From NCBI GenBank assembly GCA_011799875.1, contig CM022301.1, forward strand, positions 326,076,929 through 326,140,928: DNA of 64,000 nucleotides, read 5' to 3'. The notes below the pieces were generated by a model. That model was given only the letters and a program-made list of their open reading frames with translations. It ran no database searches and was not told the DNA's origin. The position numbers and the translations under genes were made by a program. This DNA comes from Thinopyrum elongatum. Its lineage: Eukaryota; Streptophyta; Magnoliopsida; Poales; Poaceae. Shown piece after piece: positions 44,401 to 54,463 of this stretch (position 1 is the first letter of the stretch; each line of letters opens with the position of its first letter).

Positions 44401-46623
44401 ACCCAGGATAGCGAAAGCAAGTTTGGTAACACCCGGGGAACAGTGACCAGCATATATTAAGGGGACTGGAACTGCTTAGTCGCAGCTAGTGGCTACAACA
44501 AATAGCTGGTTTCTGGTGGCTCAGATGAACAGGATGTGACCCTCCTATCAGCGGTTAATACTCGAACGAGCCAACCGTGCAGCCATCGTGGCTGCCACTG
44601 ATCAGCTGGGTAGTGGCAGAATAATTTTAGCATCTCCCAAGTATCCATCCAATAAACTTATCAATTTAAGAACCATTAAATGTTAGCTACGACCTACGAT
44701 ATCCTAATTTCAATCTCAAGTCCTGACCTAATATCTTCACAATAAAGAAATGATAAGAGAGTGGTAAAAAATTGTTCAGTATCTTGGCAACATGCGACTG
44801 AACTAAATATATTCCAAGTAAATACAAGTAAGAACTTTAAAACATACCCAAATTCATTGAAGTGCTTTAAGCATTTCTGGAGGATAGTGATTGGTAAGAA
44901 AGGAGCTCCATCCTTATAATAAAAGCTCATGCCTATGAATTTTCCATCAGCAGCAATAATGGGGCCCCCAATTCCAGCCTAGGACAGAATACAATGGCTG
45001 TGAACATGCTTTGTTTAGAATAATATATTTCATATTTAGGTACGCTATATAATATTTTTCAATATGTACAATTTTGAAGATATTATGTATGAACATCTTA
45101 CTAATGCGAACAAAAAAGTCCTGCTCTAGTCATATTACCAGTTTCTTTTTATTAATGTTTCTACGGAACGATAAAAGATTAGGGGAAATACCTTTGTGGT
45201 CTTACAAGTAGATGCCATGAGTTGCTGGCAATCGAATTTGCAAGTTTTGTACAGCAGTGTCCCACCTGTAGCCATTAGTTCTCCAGATTCAAAAACTCGT
45301 CCAATAGCTACCAGTTTACTTTGGGAGAATTTGACATTAGCTGGCACCTCATTATGAAAGCATGCTGCACGAAGTTCTGGAAAAGCCTTCGTGTTCACAA
45401 CAGCAATATTATAATAAAAATCATATTTCCACAGTTTTCCTACAACAAGCTTGCCATTGGGCAGGCGCACCTTAATCTGCATGCAAGTACAAACTGTATC
45501 ATCTTCATCTCATGGGCAAATAATCATAACAAAGCAATATGATGGAAAATTGGCTAGTAGCACTAACCTCCAGTTTATCAAGTATCTTACTTTCATCTTC
45601 AGGGGATCTAATCAAGCTAGCAGAGGTTAGAATGCTCATGCTGGATGTTGTGTGCTGTATGATTGTGCCTGTGCATGTAAACTGTCTAGTTTTACCTACA
45701 CAGGATCAAAAGTTTTAATTACTGATTAACCTAAAAAACTTGGAATCCCTATAACAAAACGATTGCATTGTTACCCTTAAAAGCAGCAAGTGAAACAATG
45801 GACTGACATAGGCTCAAAGCAAGCAACTTAATGCTGGTTTGCTCTTCGCTGTAGCCATCTAAATTTCCAAAGCAGAGCTCAAATGTATTCACCAAGCGCA
45901 TGCCCCCTAATCGAAGAAACATAACATACCATGAGGGCTAGAATAAATATCTTGAAACACATGAAAATAACGGGAGGGGAGAATCAGAAAAATGGAAAAT
46001 AATAACTTGCCAGCAATCTTAGATGGCATAGGATAACCACGGGGAAGTAGACTCTTGCGTAATATGCGTGAAAGGTCTGATGCAATAGGTGAAAATGTGT
46101 ATCGATTAGCATTGGAAGCCAAAACCCAAGATAAAACTGGCACATGCCAAAACAAAATGAATAGCTTTTGGTCGGAGAAGTTTCAAAAAAAAAAAAAAAC
46201 ACATGAGTAACATGTTTCCATCGAACAAGACTTTTAACATTGAACCAACCTAGGAAGCAATGTTTCATTTCATTAGTACGTTTTTATGTTGCATATATTT
46301 AAACATGATGTTTTCATTTAGCGGAAGAAATAATTTCAGGAATGTCCGATCCAATACTAGGATCGAACGCTTCCAATCCCTAGGTGTCCTCAAAACAAAC
46401 TAACCATCCCTCGGAGGCGGAGAATCTGCAGGTAATGAACAATTAATAGCATTAATAATATATTTTAACTAGTTCCATTATAATTCATAATTCAACAGAG
46501 ACCAGGAATGGTTGCACTTGGTTCACCTTCTCGGTTGGAGTTGGACTGTAAAGAAGCCTTTCTCTTCTTACTTGTGCTTGCTTCTCCTCCCGTGCGTGTA
46601 CATTCTTGATTCTTTCTAGGCAT
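35482..46623 (-). CDS. Gene D: DegP/HtrA-like trypsin-fold + PDZ protein, 474 aa, probably non-catalytic
   Basis: Reading the minus strand from ATG 46623, eleven exons join in phase: 46623-46527, 46136-46011, 45906-45775, 45695-45568, 45476-45192, 44978-44848, 44279-44162, 37326-37234, 35957-35892, 35801-35689 and 35617-35482 (TGA). The N-terminus has KKRK, a possible nuclear signal. The trypsin-like fold contains SILTSASLI, YNIAVVNT and GIGGPII, where His, Asp and Ser of active enzymes are Ser, Asn and Ile. The PDZ domain is clear (SPAADSGIKAGDVISKLDD). The intron after exon 2 has a GC donor (GGCAAGT); the others are GT-AG. The intron between 44162 and 37326 is 6.8 kb and holds a palindromic element and a LINE piece, yet no coding lesion was found. 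The last exon may continue past an alternative donor (ATG|GTGAG), so the C-terminus is less certain. Confidence 0.8.
36023..36070. mobile_element. One-ended Stowaway-type MITE fragment in an intron of gene D
   Basis: CTCCCTCCGTCCCGTAATAC follows TA and continues into AAGAGTGTTTTTGACACTAC, the typical left end of a wheat Stowaway. The matching right end is missing, so this is a truncated copy. Confidence 0.6.
36582..36758 (+). mobile_element. SINE (147 bp) with 15-bp target duplication in an intron of gene D
   Basis: TTAGGTGGGGGTGAG occurs at 36582-36596 and 36744-36758. The insert (36597-36743) has GTTGGCTAGGATAGC near its start and CCCGGCTCAAGTCAC downstream, which resemble the A and B boxes of RNA polymerase III promoters, and it ends in a T-run. 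Size, boxes, tail and duplication fit a tRNA-derived SINE on the plus strand, antisense to gene D. Confidence 0.75.
37503..37553. mobile_element. Minimal Stowaway-type MITE (51 bp)
   Basis: CTCCCTCCGTCCCATAATAT and the complementary end CATAATGGGAAGGAGGGAG are separated by only a few bases, with TA on each side. It is an internally deleted copy consisting of little but its ends. Confidence 0.8.
37598..41710. mobile_element. 4.1-kb palindromic element with TG/CA ends and 5-bp target duplication
   Basis: ATACC occurs at 37598-37602 and 41706-41710. The element (37603-41705) starts TGTAGCGACCCGACCCGAAA and ends with the exact complement. The two halves are inverted copies of each other for about 1.8 kb each, meeting near 39430-39460. 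The right half has an extra segment of about 0.5 kb at roughly 40514-41025. Both halves contain the same coding-like piece (YPECEACYYES, EDRQQGK) and an A/T-rich stretch. TG/CA ends with a 5-bp duplication are LTR-retrotransposon hallmarks, but the ends are inverted, not direct, repeats. No transposase or reverse transcriptase is visible. It may be an inverted dimer of LTR sequence, or an unusual fold-back element. Confidence 0.8.
41870..42832 (+). mobile_element. LINE 3' fragment in an intron of gene D
   Basis: The plus strand encodes a decayed version of the ORF2 end seen at 9190-10157, for example FWADLWLPNATTTLAQ and APRLSHAAECELANLRAI, then a broken zinc-binding region. Its 3' end has TTCAGGCCGGCGAAGCCCG and an A-run. 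It has frameshifts and stops, and lies antisense within gene D. No target duplication was found. Confidence 0.75.
43366..43995. mobile_element. Possible TIR element with GTTCAAAAAGGCGC ends in an intron of gene D
   Basis: GTTCAAAAAGGCGC at the left and GCGCTTTTTTGAAC at the right form short inverted ends. The interior has GCGC-rich words and a GGGGCTTGGGGCTG repeat near 43460-43545. A second internal copy of the right end (GCTTTTTTGAAC near 43727) suggests a composite or nested structure. No target duplication was confirmed. Confidence 0.4.
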
Positions 46624-46741
46624 GTCCTGGACCTATAATGAAAGAATGCCCTAATTATTGGCATAGCATAGTTATAACTAAAAGCTCAAGTGAAAGTTGA
46701 CCTATATCTATTGAAGATCCTGACAGCACGGTATGCTTTCA

Positions 46742-46898
46742 GGACAATTTTTTTTTTTTTTGATGAAAAGGCAGGATCACTGCTTTTCATTGCGCTTAGA
46801 AGGAATAAAGGTTTACAAATTGCACGAGAAGTACAGGGGAGGGAGTTTAGGTCATATAGTTACATCAATCTGGTTCTAAGGGTCTTCCGGACAATTTT
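46742..46898 (-). mobile_element. Short retroposon (137 bp) with 10-bp target duplication upstream of gene D
   Basis: GGACAATTTT occurs at 46742-46751 and 46889-46898. The insert begins with a T-run on the plus strand, so its poly(A) tail lies on the minus strand, followed by GATGAAAAGGCAGGATCACT, a common grass LINE/SINE 3' end. It lies about 120 bases upstream of the start codon of gene D. Confidence 0.65.
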
Positions 46899-47559
46899 AT
46901 TTTTTCAGGACAAAAATTGCATGCAAATATATGATGTATTATGGTGTGAATCAGTAGAATATCGACGTTTAAGTTTCTCGTCACGAAATCTCAGGTCATG
47001 CTAGGAGAAACTCAGTAAACTCAGGTCATGCAAGGTACTATCCACCGGAAGTGTGACCGGCCCGCATCGGGCAATGCATGCAAGAAGACGAAGAGAGGAT
47101 GAGGCAGTGAACCAGTTTCCGCAAGACTCGCCAGATACGTGGAAGAGAAACCAGGATGGCCGCCGGCGCAGATCGGGGAAGCCGTTAGTGCTTGAGAGGA
47201 GGGCAGAGGCGCGGCGACAGGGTGGGACGGAGAGCTGCGCCCCTCGCCGGGTCGTGCTCTCCCGCCGCCGATAGGAGGGGGGATTGGGGACGGGGGCGTG
47301 GTGCCGGGGAGTGGGCTATAGGGCTACGAAGAGGACGGCAATCCTTTTCGGACGGCAAACTTTAGCAGATCCAGGCCCCGGCCGCTGAAAATTCCGGCTG
47401 ATAATGCGGGTTTTGCCGGGTGCGCCTATATCTCGCCTTCAGCGGGTCTGGCTACTCGCTGAAGTGGCGAGGGAGCTGGGGCCGACGCCGACGAGCGCGG
47501 GAGGCTTCGGCCTATTTTCACTGTTTCTTTACGTTTTTTATTTTCTTTTTTTCTTTTAT
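46899..47559 (-). promoter_or_regulatory. Likely upstream region of gene D (GC-rich)
   Basis: The stretch at 47050-47500 is clearly richer in GC than its surroundings, as expected for a grass gene's 5' region. It may hold an untranslated first exon and promoter of gene D. No TATA box or defined start site could be assigned. Confidence 0.35.
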
Positions 47560-47624
47560 TTTTGTACTTTGTTTATATTTTAGAATATTGTAAATATATA
47601 TATATTAAAAAAACACTCTTGAAA

Positions 47625-47905
47625 AAACATTTGCAAAAATATTGAACAAGTATTTGAAAAAATACTAAACAAGTATTTGAAAAAAATGTTGATAATGTAT
47701 ATAAAAATATTGAACAAATATTTGAAAAATGTTGAACAAGTATTTCAAAAAAATATTGAACATGTATATAAAAATATTGAACAAGTATTTGAAACATGTT
47801 GAACAAGTATTTAAAAATATTGAACAAGTATTTGAAAAAATATTGAAAAAGTATAAAAAAATATTGAACAAGTATTTGAAAAATGTTGAACAAGTATATG
47901 AGTGA
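47625..47905. repeat. A-rich minisatellite-like tandem repeat
   Basis: Variants of TTGAACAAGTATTTGAAAAA repeat about a dozen times with units near 20-28 bp, some as ATGTATATAAAAATATTGAA. The repeat is imperfect. Nearby sequence to 48060 is also A-rich. No frame is credible. Confidence 0.75.
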
Positions 47906-48124
47906 AAAACAAAAGGAAACAAAGAAAAACCAAAAAAATGAAAAAAAATAAACCAAAGGAAAAATAAAATGAAAAAAAACTGAAGAAACAAATCAAAAAA
48001 GCCGAAGAAGAAAAAACAAAACAAAAGAGAAAAACCAGCTTGACTTGCTTCAAATAGGAGAAAAACAGAAATAAACCGGTCCGTGTCGCCTCAAGTATAA
48101 CGCGCCATAGATTTCATCAGAAAG

Positions 48125-49851
48125 TCGTACACTAGCACAATTTTTTTTTTACAGAGCTACGGCGGGCTTACACCGGACTGAACCATTTTCATTATCATAA
48201 GTAAGACTGAGATACAAACACAACGGCTACACAAGTGTAACATCCAACACACACAAGAAAGAATGAGGTACAACAGAGAAGAACCAGGAAATGAGATACA
48301 ACAAACAGCCAACACCAAGAATTTAGCACCCATCACCACTCGGTAGACCATGAAGAGCGGGAACTCATATTGTTGGATAAGTCGAAAGGAGAATCGACAC
48401 CGAGAAGACGAAGAGAAGAAGTTGCCTGCTACCCTGCGATCACTCGGCACCTTGAAGAGCTAGGAGAGTCACAGCCACCGTCGAAGGGCTTCTCAATGCC
48501 TAGTCACGACGCGACGGAGAGAGCCACAGACCATGACGAAGGGCAATGTTCCGCCGAGACAGCCCCGCACCTCCTATGGGCCACACCACGGCCACCATCA
48601 CAAATAGAGATAACCAGAGCACTATGCGAGGCAACCAAACCTCCAACGTCGTCGAAGGGCAGCGAAATCCAAGACCTCACCGCCGCCATGAGCTCCCGAG
48701 AGAGAGATCGACCAACAGCACCAGGATGACCAAGGCAAAGGCCGTCGCCACAATTCACTTCCACCACCACCACCACCGAACAGACCAACAACAACCCAAC
48801 CACATACCAACGGACCACCGCACTCAAGCCGAGACGACAAACAAACCACAACGGCTCAATGGCTCCAAAGACAACGCCCCCAAGGGGGCAATGACGTCAA
48901 AGACCTCGTCGATGTCCGATCCATGGATGGATCTAGGCTTTCACCCGGAGCACATTAGAGGATGCGACGCGGGAGCTTCACAATGACGCCTACAAGGAGG
49001 AAAAACGGCGCCCGAGGGCGTCGCCATCATCGATGCCAGCAAGGCCGGCACAAGGCTTTCGCCTGAAGCATCGCACACCGAACCTCTCCGCATAAGGTGG
49101 CCGCCGAGTCCGGCGAGCATAGGAGCGCGAGACCTCCCATCCTCCTGCAATTCTGCGGCGAGCGTCCTCACCGCTGCTAGCCGGATGCACCTCCATTGGC
49201 ACAACTGCTCACCTCGAGCATCGGCTCCGACAGGAGCGGAAATCTGGCATGGCTGCCACAGCTCCTCCTCCCCCACAAACTTCCACCCCCAAATCCACCT
49301 CCTCAGCTTTGCTCGCCGGACTGGAAGCCAGCCCACACGAGCCAACGAGCCGAGCGACTCCGATGCTCACCCTGGACCACACCACCGGAGGTCGCCAGCC
49401 CGGCATCGCGTTCCTGCAGCCGGAGAGAGCCCCAAGTGCCGCCCCACCCGAGCGCACAGGGAGCAGACAGCGAGGACCTAGATCTAGTCCTCCCGACCGC
49501 CGATGCGCGCCCACCGCTGCACGCCCTTCCACCACGAGACGGGCAGAGCCGCCGGAGACCATCGGGACGCCGCCGCCGGGAGAAGCCGCCGCCAAGGGTT
49601 GGAAGAACGGGCCCCGCCCAAAGGGAGGCTGATGCGCCCGAGCAGCGACGCAGTCGGGCAGAGAACAAGCGCCTCACCGCCACCTTCACCGGGCACGCAT
49701 GGGCTTCGCCGGCGTCCCCTCGGGCGGCGGCGATGCGGGGGAAGGAGGAGAGGTAGGCCCTGGCGACGGCGACAACTACGGTTTCCCCCGTGTCGCCAGA
49801 GAGGGCGACGCGGGGGAGCGGGGGGATGCTGAAAAATCGTACACTAGCACA
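48125..49851 (-). mobile_element. 1.7-kb GC-rich poly(A) retroposon with 15-bp target duplication
   Basis: TCGTACACTAGCACA occurs at 48125-48139 and 49837-49851. The insert (48140-49836) has a poly(A) tail on the minus strand (T-run 48141-48150). Its last unique bases (48157-48183, minus strand) match the 3' tail of the LINE at 9190-10285 at 24 of 27 positions by my count. The 5' half is GC-rich and looks like a gene leader. No reverse transcriptase or other known protein is encoded, so it is probably moved in trans by a LINE. Confidence 0.8.
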
Positions 49852-49918
49852 GTGGCCAGCTGCTCTGCTTATTTCCCAAGAGACCCGGGATCGAATCCCA
49901 CCCCGTGCGCTCCTTTTT
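49846..49918 (+). mobile_element. tRNA-like SINE head that served as insertion site of the poly(A) retroposon
   Basis: AGTGGCCAGCTGCTCTGC followed by GGGATCGAATCCCACC resembles the A and B boxes of a tRNA-derived SINE, ending near CTCCTTTTT. The retroposon target duplication overlaps its start. It does not fold into a full tRNA that I can see, so a functional tRNA gene is not claimed. Confidence 0.5.
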
Positions 49919-49948
49919 CACTGTAATATTCCTTTTCGTGTACGTGCA

Positions 49949-50860
49949 TTGGGAGCGGGCTAGGGCTATGGAAAGGACGTCAATTCTTTTCGGACGTCAA
50001 GGTCACACGCGGCCGTTTGCAATACACAATGGGCTATGGAAAGGACAACAATCATTTTCGTGTATGTGCATGTGCTCACAAGATCATATGAAAATACGTC
50101 TTTAACATAGGGTCTTTTAACATAACATTACGTGCAACATGAAGAAAGTAAACACTAGATGATGCCACAAAGACTAATATTGCATATTAGATCATACCTC
50201 AACCTAGAACCGAATCAATCGCTCAAACATAGATGAAGGCGTTGGGAGCGGGCTAGGGTTACGGAAAGGACGTCAATTCTTTTCGGATGGCAAGGTCACA
50301 CGCGGCCGTTTTGTAATAAACAACGGTCTATGGAAAGGACAACAATCCTTTTCGTGTACGTGCATGTGCTCACAAGATCATATGAAAGTACGTCTTTTAA
50401 CATAGCATTACGTGCAACATGAAGAAAGTAAATACGAGATGATGCCACAAAGACTAATATTGCGTATTACTCCCTCCATTCCTTTATCTAAAGTGTATAA
50501 TTTTTGGTACGATGACTAAGACACAAAATTATAAAAGATTTATGACTAAATTACCCTTGGCAAATCGTTGGTTAGTGGAAAGTAAATCAGTTAGTTGAGG
50601 AAAGAAAGAGAAATTTGCAATCGAGAGAGATATACTTTCCTGTTTTTGCTACAAGGAGAGATACATGTTATCAGGAGAGAGGGGTATTTTCCTTTTATGT
50701 GGAGGGCTAAGTATGGAATTAGGATGAATTCGAAGAAATGCACCTTACATTGTGGAATTTTATAACAAAACAAATACACCTTATATAAAGGAACAGAGGG
50801 AGTAGATCATACCTCAACCTAGAACCGAATCAATCGCTCAAACATAAATGAATATAGACA
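49949..50860 (+). repeat. Direct duplication (~0.29-kb unit), second copy carrying a MITE
   Basis: The unit starting TTGGGAGCGGGCTAGGG occurs at about 49949 and again at about 50242. Both copies contain CGTGCAACATGAAGAAAGTA, GATGATGCCACAAAGACTAA and AGATCATACCTCAACCTAGA in order. The second copy is longer because of a Stowaway MITE (50470-50802); the first copy shows the uninterrupted site. Confidence 0.85.
50470..50802. mobile_element. Stowaway-type MITE (333 bp) with a preserved empty site
   Basis: The element starts CTCCCTCCATTCCTTTATCT and ends AAAGGAACAGAGGGAG, flanked by TA at 50468-50469 and 50803-50804. The matching position in the first duplicated unit, near 50192, reads CATATTAGATCAT with a single TA, showing the pre-insertion state. 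Confidence 0.9.
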
Positions 50861-50872
50861 CAAAGAGAAATG

Positions 50873-52644
50873 TGTTGGGAAACGTTGCATGGAAAACAAA
50901 AAAAAAATCTACGCACACGCAAGATCTATCAAGGAGATGCATAGCAACGAGAGGGGGAGAGTGTGTCTACGTACCCTCGTAGACCGTCAGCGGAAGCGTT
51001 TCACAACGTGGTTGATGTAGTCGAACTTTCTTCGTGCTCCAACCGATCTAGTACCGAACGCACGGCACCTCCGCGTTCTGCACACGTTCAGCTCGGTGAC
51101 GTCCTCCGCCTTCTTGATCCAGCAAGACGGCGAGGTAGTAGATGAGTTCCGGCAGCACGATGGCGTGGTGACGGTGATGGTGATGTGATCTCCGCAGGGC
51201 TTCGCCTAAGCACTACGAAAATATGACCGAGGGAGTAAACGGTGGACGGGGGCGCCGCACATGGCTAAGACAATGTTGTATCCTTGTGTGGCACCCCTTC
51301 CCCATCTATATATAGGTGGGAGGGGAGAGGGAGGCAGCCAGGGCAGCCAAGGCGCGCCCCTAGGGGCTGGCCGCCGGCCCTAGGGCTCCTGCCCTCCTGC
51401 GCCCCCCCCCCCCCCTCCTTTCCTTGTATGAACAAGGGGGAAAGGAAAGACGGGGGAGAGGGAAGGAAGAGGGAGTCCAACTTCACACTTTCCTTTCCCT
51501 CCCCATAGGGCCGGCCCTATAGAGGGCGCACCAGCCCCTTGTGGGCTGGTGTGTTCCCTCACTTGGCCCATAAGGCCCATATCTTTGCCGGGATGCCCGA
51601 AACTCCTTCCGGTGACCCGATAAGTACCCGGTACCCTCCGAAACACTTCCGGTGTCCGAATACCATCGTCCTATATATCAATCTTTACCTCTCGACCATT
51701 TTGAGACTCCTCGTCATGTCCATGATCTCATTCGGGACTCTGAACAACATTCGGTCACCAAATCATATAACTCATATAACATTATATCGTCAACGAACGT
51801 TAAGCGTGCGGACCCTACGGGTTAGAGAACTATGTAGACATGACCGAGACACCTCTCCGGTCAATAACCAAAAGCGGAACCTGGATGCCCATATTGGCTC
51901 CTACATATTCTACGAAGATCTTTATCGGTCAAACTGTTATGACAACATACGCAATCCCCTTTGTCCATCGGTATGTTACTTGCCCGAGATTCGATCGTCG
52001 GTATCTCTATACCTAGTTCAATCTCGTTACCGGCAAGTCTCTTTACTCGTTCCGTAATACATCATCCTGTAACTAACTCATTAATCACTTTGCTTGCAAG
52101 GCTTCTTATGATGTGTATTACCGAGAGGGCCCAGAGATACCTCTCCGATACTCGGAGTGACAAATCCTAATCTCGATCTATGCCAACTCAACAAACACCT
52201 TCGGAGATACCTGTAGAGCATCTTTATGATCACCCAGTTACGTTGTGACGTTTGATAGCACACAAGGTATTCCTCTAGTATCCGGGAGTTGCATAATCTC
52301 ATAGTCGAAGGAATATGTATTTGACATGAAGAAAGCAATAGCAATAAACTGAACGATCATTATGCTAAGCTAACGGATGGGTCTTGTCCATCACATCATT
52401 CTCCTAATGATGTGATCCCATTATCAAATGACAACACATGCCTATGGTTAGGAAACCTTAACCATCTTTGATCAACGAGCTAGTCTAGTAGAGGCTTACT
52501 AGGGACACGGTATTTGTTTATGTATTCACACATGTATTTAAGTTTCCGATCAATACAATTCTAGCATGAATAATAAACCTTTATCATGAATAAGGAAATA
52601 TAAAATAACAACTTTATTATTGCCTCTAGGGCATATTTCCTTCA
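50873..52644 (-). repeat. 3' LTR of a BARE/Angela-like Copia retrotransposon
   Basis: On the minus strand the LTR starts TGAAGGAAATATGCCCTAGA and ends CGTTTCCCAACA, 1772 bp, close to the known length for BARE-1/WIS/Angela LTRs. The polypurine tract GTGGGAGAC lies next to it. A C-run occurs near 51401. The other LTR is outside the window. Confidence 0.85.
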
Positions 52645-53199
52645 GTCTCCCACTTGCACTAGAGTCAATAATCTAGTTCACATCGCCATGTGATTAACAC
52701 CCACAGTTCACATCGCCATGTGACCAACACCCAAAGAGTTTACTAGAGTCAATAATCTAGTTCACATCGCCATGTGATTAATACCCAAAGAGTATTAAGG
52801 TGTGATCATGTTTTGCTTATGAGAGAGGTTTAGTCAACGGGTCTGCCACATTCAGATCCGTATGTATTTTTGCAAATTTCTATGTCTACAATGCTCTGCA
52901 TGGAGCTACTCTAGCTAATTGCTCCCACTTTCAATACGTATCCAGATTGAGACCCAGAGTCATCCGGATCGGTGTCAAAGCTTGCATCGACGTAACTCTT
53001 TATGACAAAATCTTTATCACCTCCATAACCGAGAAACATTTCCTTAGTCCTCTTTAGGTACCTAAGGATAATTTTGACCGCTGTCCAGTGATCTACTCCT
53101 GGATCACTATTGTACTCCCTTGACAAACTCATGGCAAGGCACACAACAGGTCTGGAACACAGCATGGCATACTTTATAGAACCTATGACTGAGGCATAG

Positions 53200-54290
53200 T
53201 GATGTAGGGTGGAAACCCTAGGGCCGATCTTTCATGATTGGAGCGGATCCTACGAAGAACGCGAGGAGAAACACGAGGGAAAAACGAGAGAAATCACTCA
53301 AACCAACAAGATTCGATTACACATGTGCTAGATCCTCGAAACACAAAGAGATAGACGATCCACGATCAACAAAGGACGATACAAGTAGCTAGTTCATCTC
53401 CGTGAGGAGGTATTGAGGGGTCTTCTCGTGAGGGGTCTTGAATCCGCTTGGGGGATCTTCTCCGTAGAGGTCGTGAACTCCGATGGAGAAGTAACCAAGT
53501 GGATGAGCAAAGCTCTATCTCTAAATTGAGCTAATCCTTTGCTAACCCTAGAAAGAGGGAGGAGGAGGAGTATATATAGTCTAAGGGGCGAAGGGGTACA
53601 TGGGCCATGGCCCTTTACACTGTGCGCAGACAGGGGAAGCCGGACGTCCGGGCGTCGGGCCGGATGTCCGGGCCTTCACGAGTCGCCGGATGTCCGGGTG
53701 CTCGGGTCGGATGTCCAGGCTGGTGCTTTGGCTCTCTGGTTAGGCGCGGGCCGGATGTCCTGGCCAGGGGCCGGATGTCCGGCAGCTCGCGTCGGGCCGG
53801 ATGTCCGGGCCTCTGGCCGGATGTCCGGGCTGACGAGGGTAGCTCTAGGAGGTTCTGTGACGGGGCGCCGGATGTCCGGAGGGGGTGCCGGATTTCCGGG
53901 CTTGTCGGGCCGGATGTCCGGGCCCTGTAGCTGGTCGGCTGGGCTGTTGTTGTGGTAGATGCCCCAGGGGCCGGATGTCCGGGGCTTGGTGCCGGATGTC
54001 CGGGTCCTGGAGACCTCTTCGGATCCTTCCGTCGCTTCTCTTCTTCCGTGAACTTGGGGACTTGTCCATCTTCACGTCCATCTTCGGGAGGGCCTTCTTG
54101 GTACCTGATCATGCACAACATTCCGGACTTAGGTAGTAGCCATGTCTCGAGTGGATCAAATGTAATATCACTAAGGAAAGAAGTCACCTCGGTCTCGAGA
54201 GCTCTAGCTCGTGCTCGCGTCATAGGTCCTCTTGGCACTTGGTGAGACGGTGGTAGGTCATTGGGATGACCGTAGATGCTCCCGCATTCA
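53200..54290 (-). repeat. 3' LTR of the autonomous-type gypsy element, with palindromic motif array
   Basis: The 1091-bp LTR pairs with 61035-62125. Between 53638 and 54003 it has 13 copies of CCGGAYGTCCGG or one-to-two-base variants, nine of them exactly CCGGATGTCCGG. The end is CATTCA rather than CATCA, a small change. The minus strand encodes GPMTRARARALETEV, the pol tail. Confidence 0.9.
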
Positions 54291-54463
54291 TCTCCCCCCC
54301 CCCCTTGTGAAAGATCCGACCTCGGATCGAAATCCTCATCACCATGGTAGGGAGAGAGATCTTCGATGTTGAAGATGTCGCTCACGGTGTACTTGTCACG
54401 TGGGATGTCGATCTTGTAGGCGTTGTTGTTGTAGCATTCAAGCACCTTGAAGGGTCCATCGGC

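Noticed and set aside
47053..47274. 73-residue Arg-rich frame upstream of gene D
   Set aside because: Lies in the GC-rich leader region, shows no family similarity and joins no exon of gene D in phase.
48370..49832. Overlapping plus-strand frames resembling Arg/Pro-rich proteins
   Set aside because: Antisense to the poly(A) retroposon and open because of GC content.
49846..49918. Functional tRNA gene
   Set aside because: A and B box words are present but a complete cloverleaf could not be drawn; a SINE head fits better.
53638..54003. CRISPR-like array
   Set aside because: Repeats are short palindromes with irregular spacing inside an LTR of a plant retrotransposon; no spacer structure.
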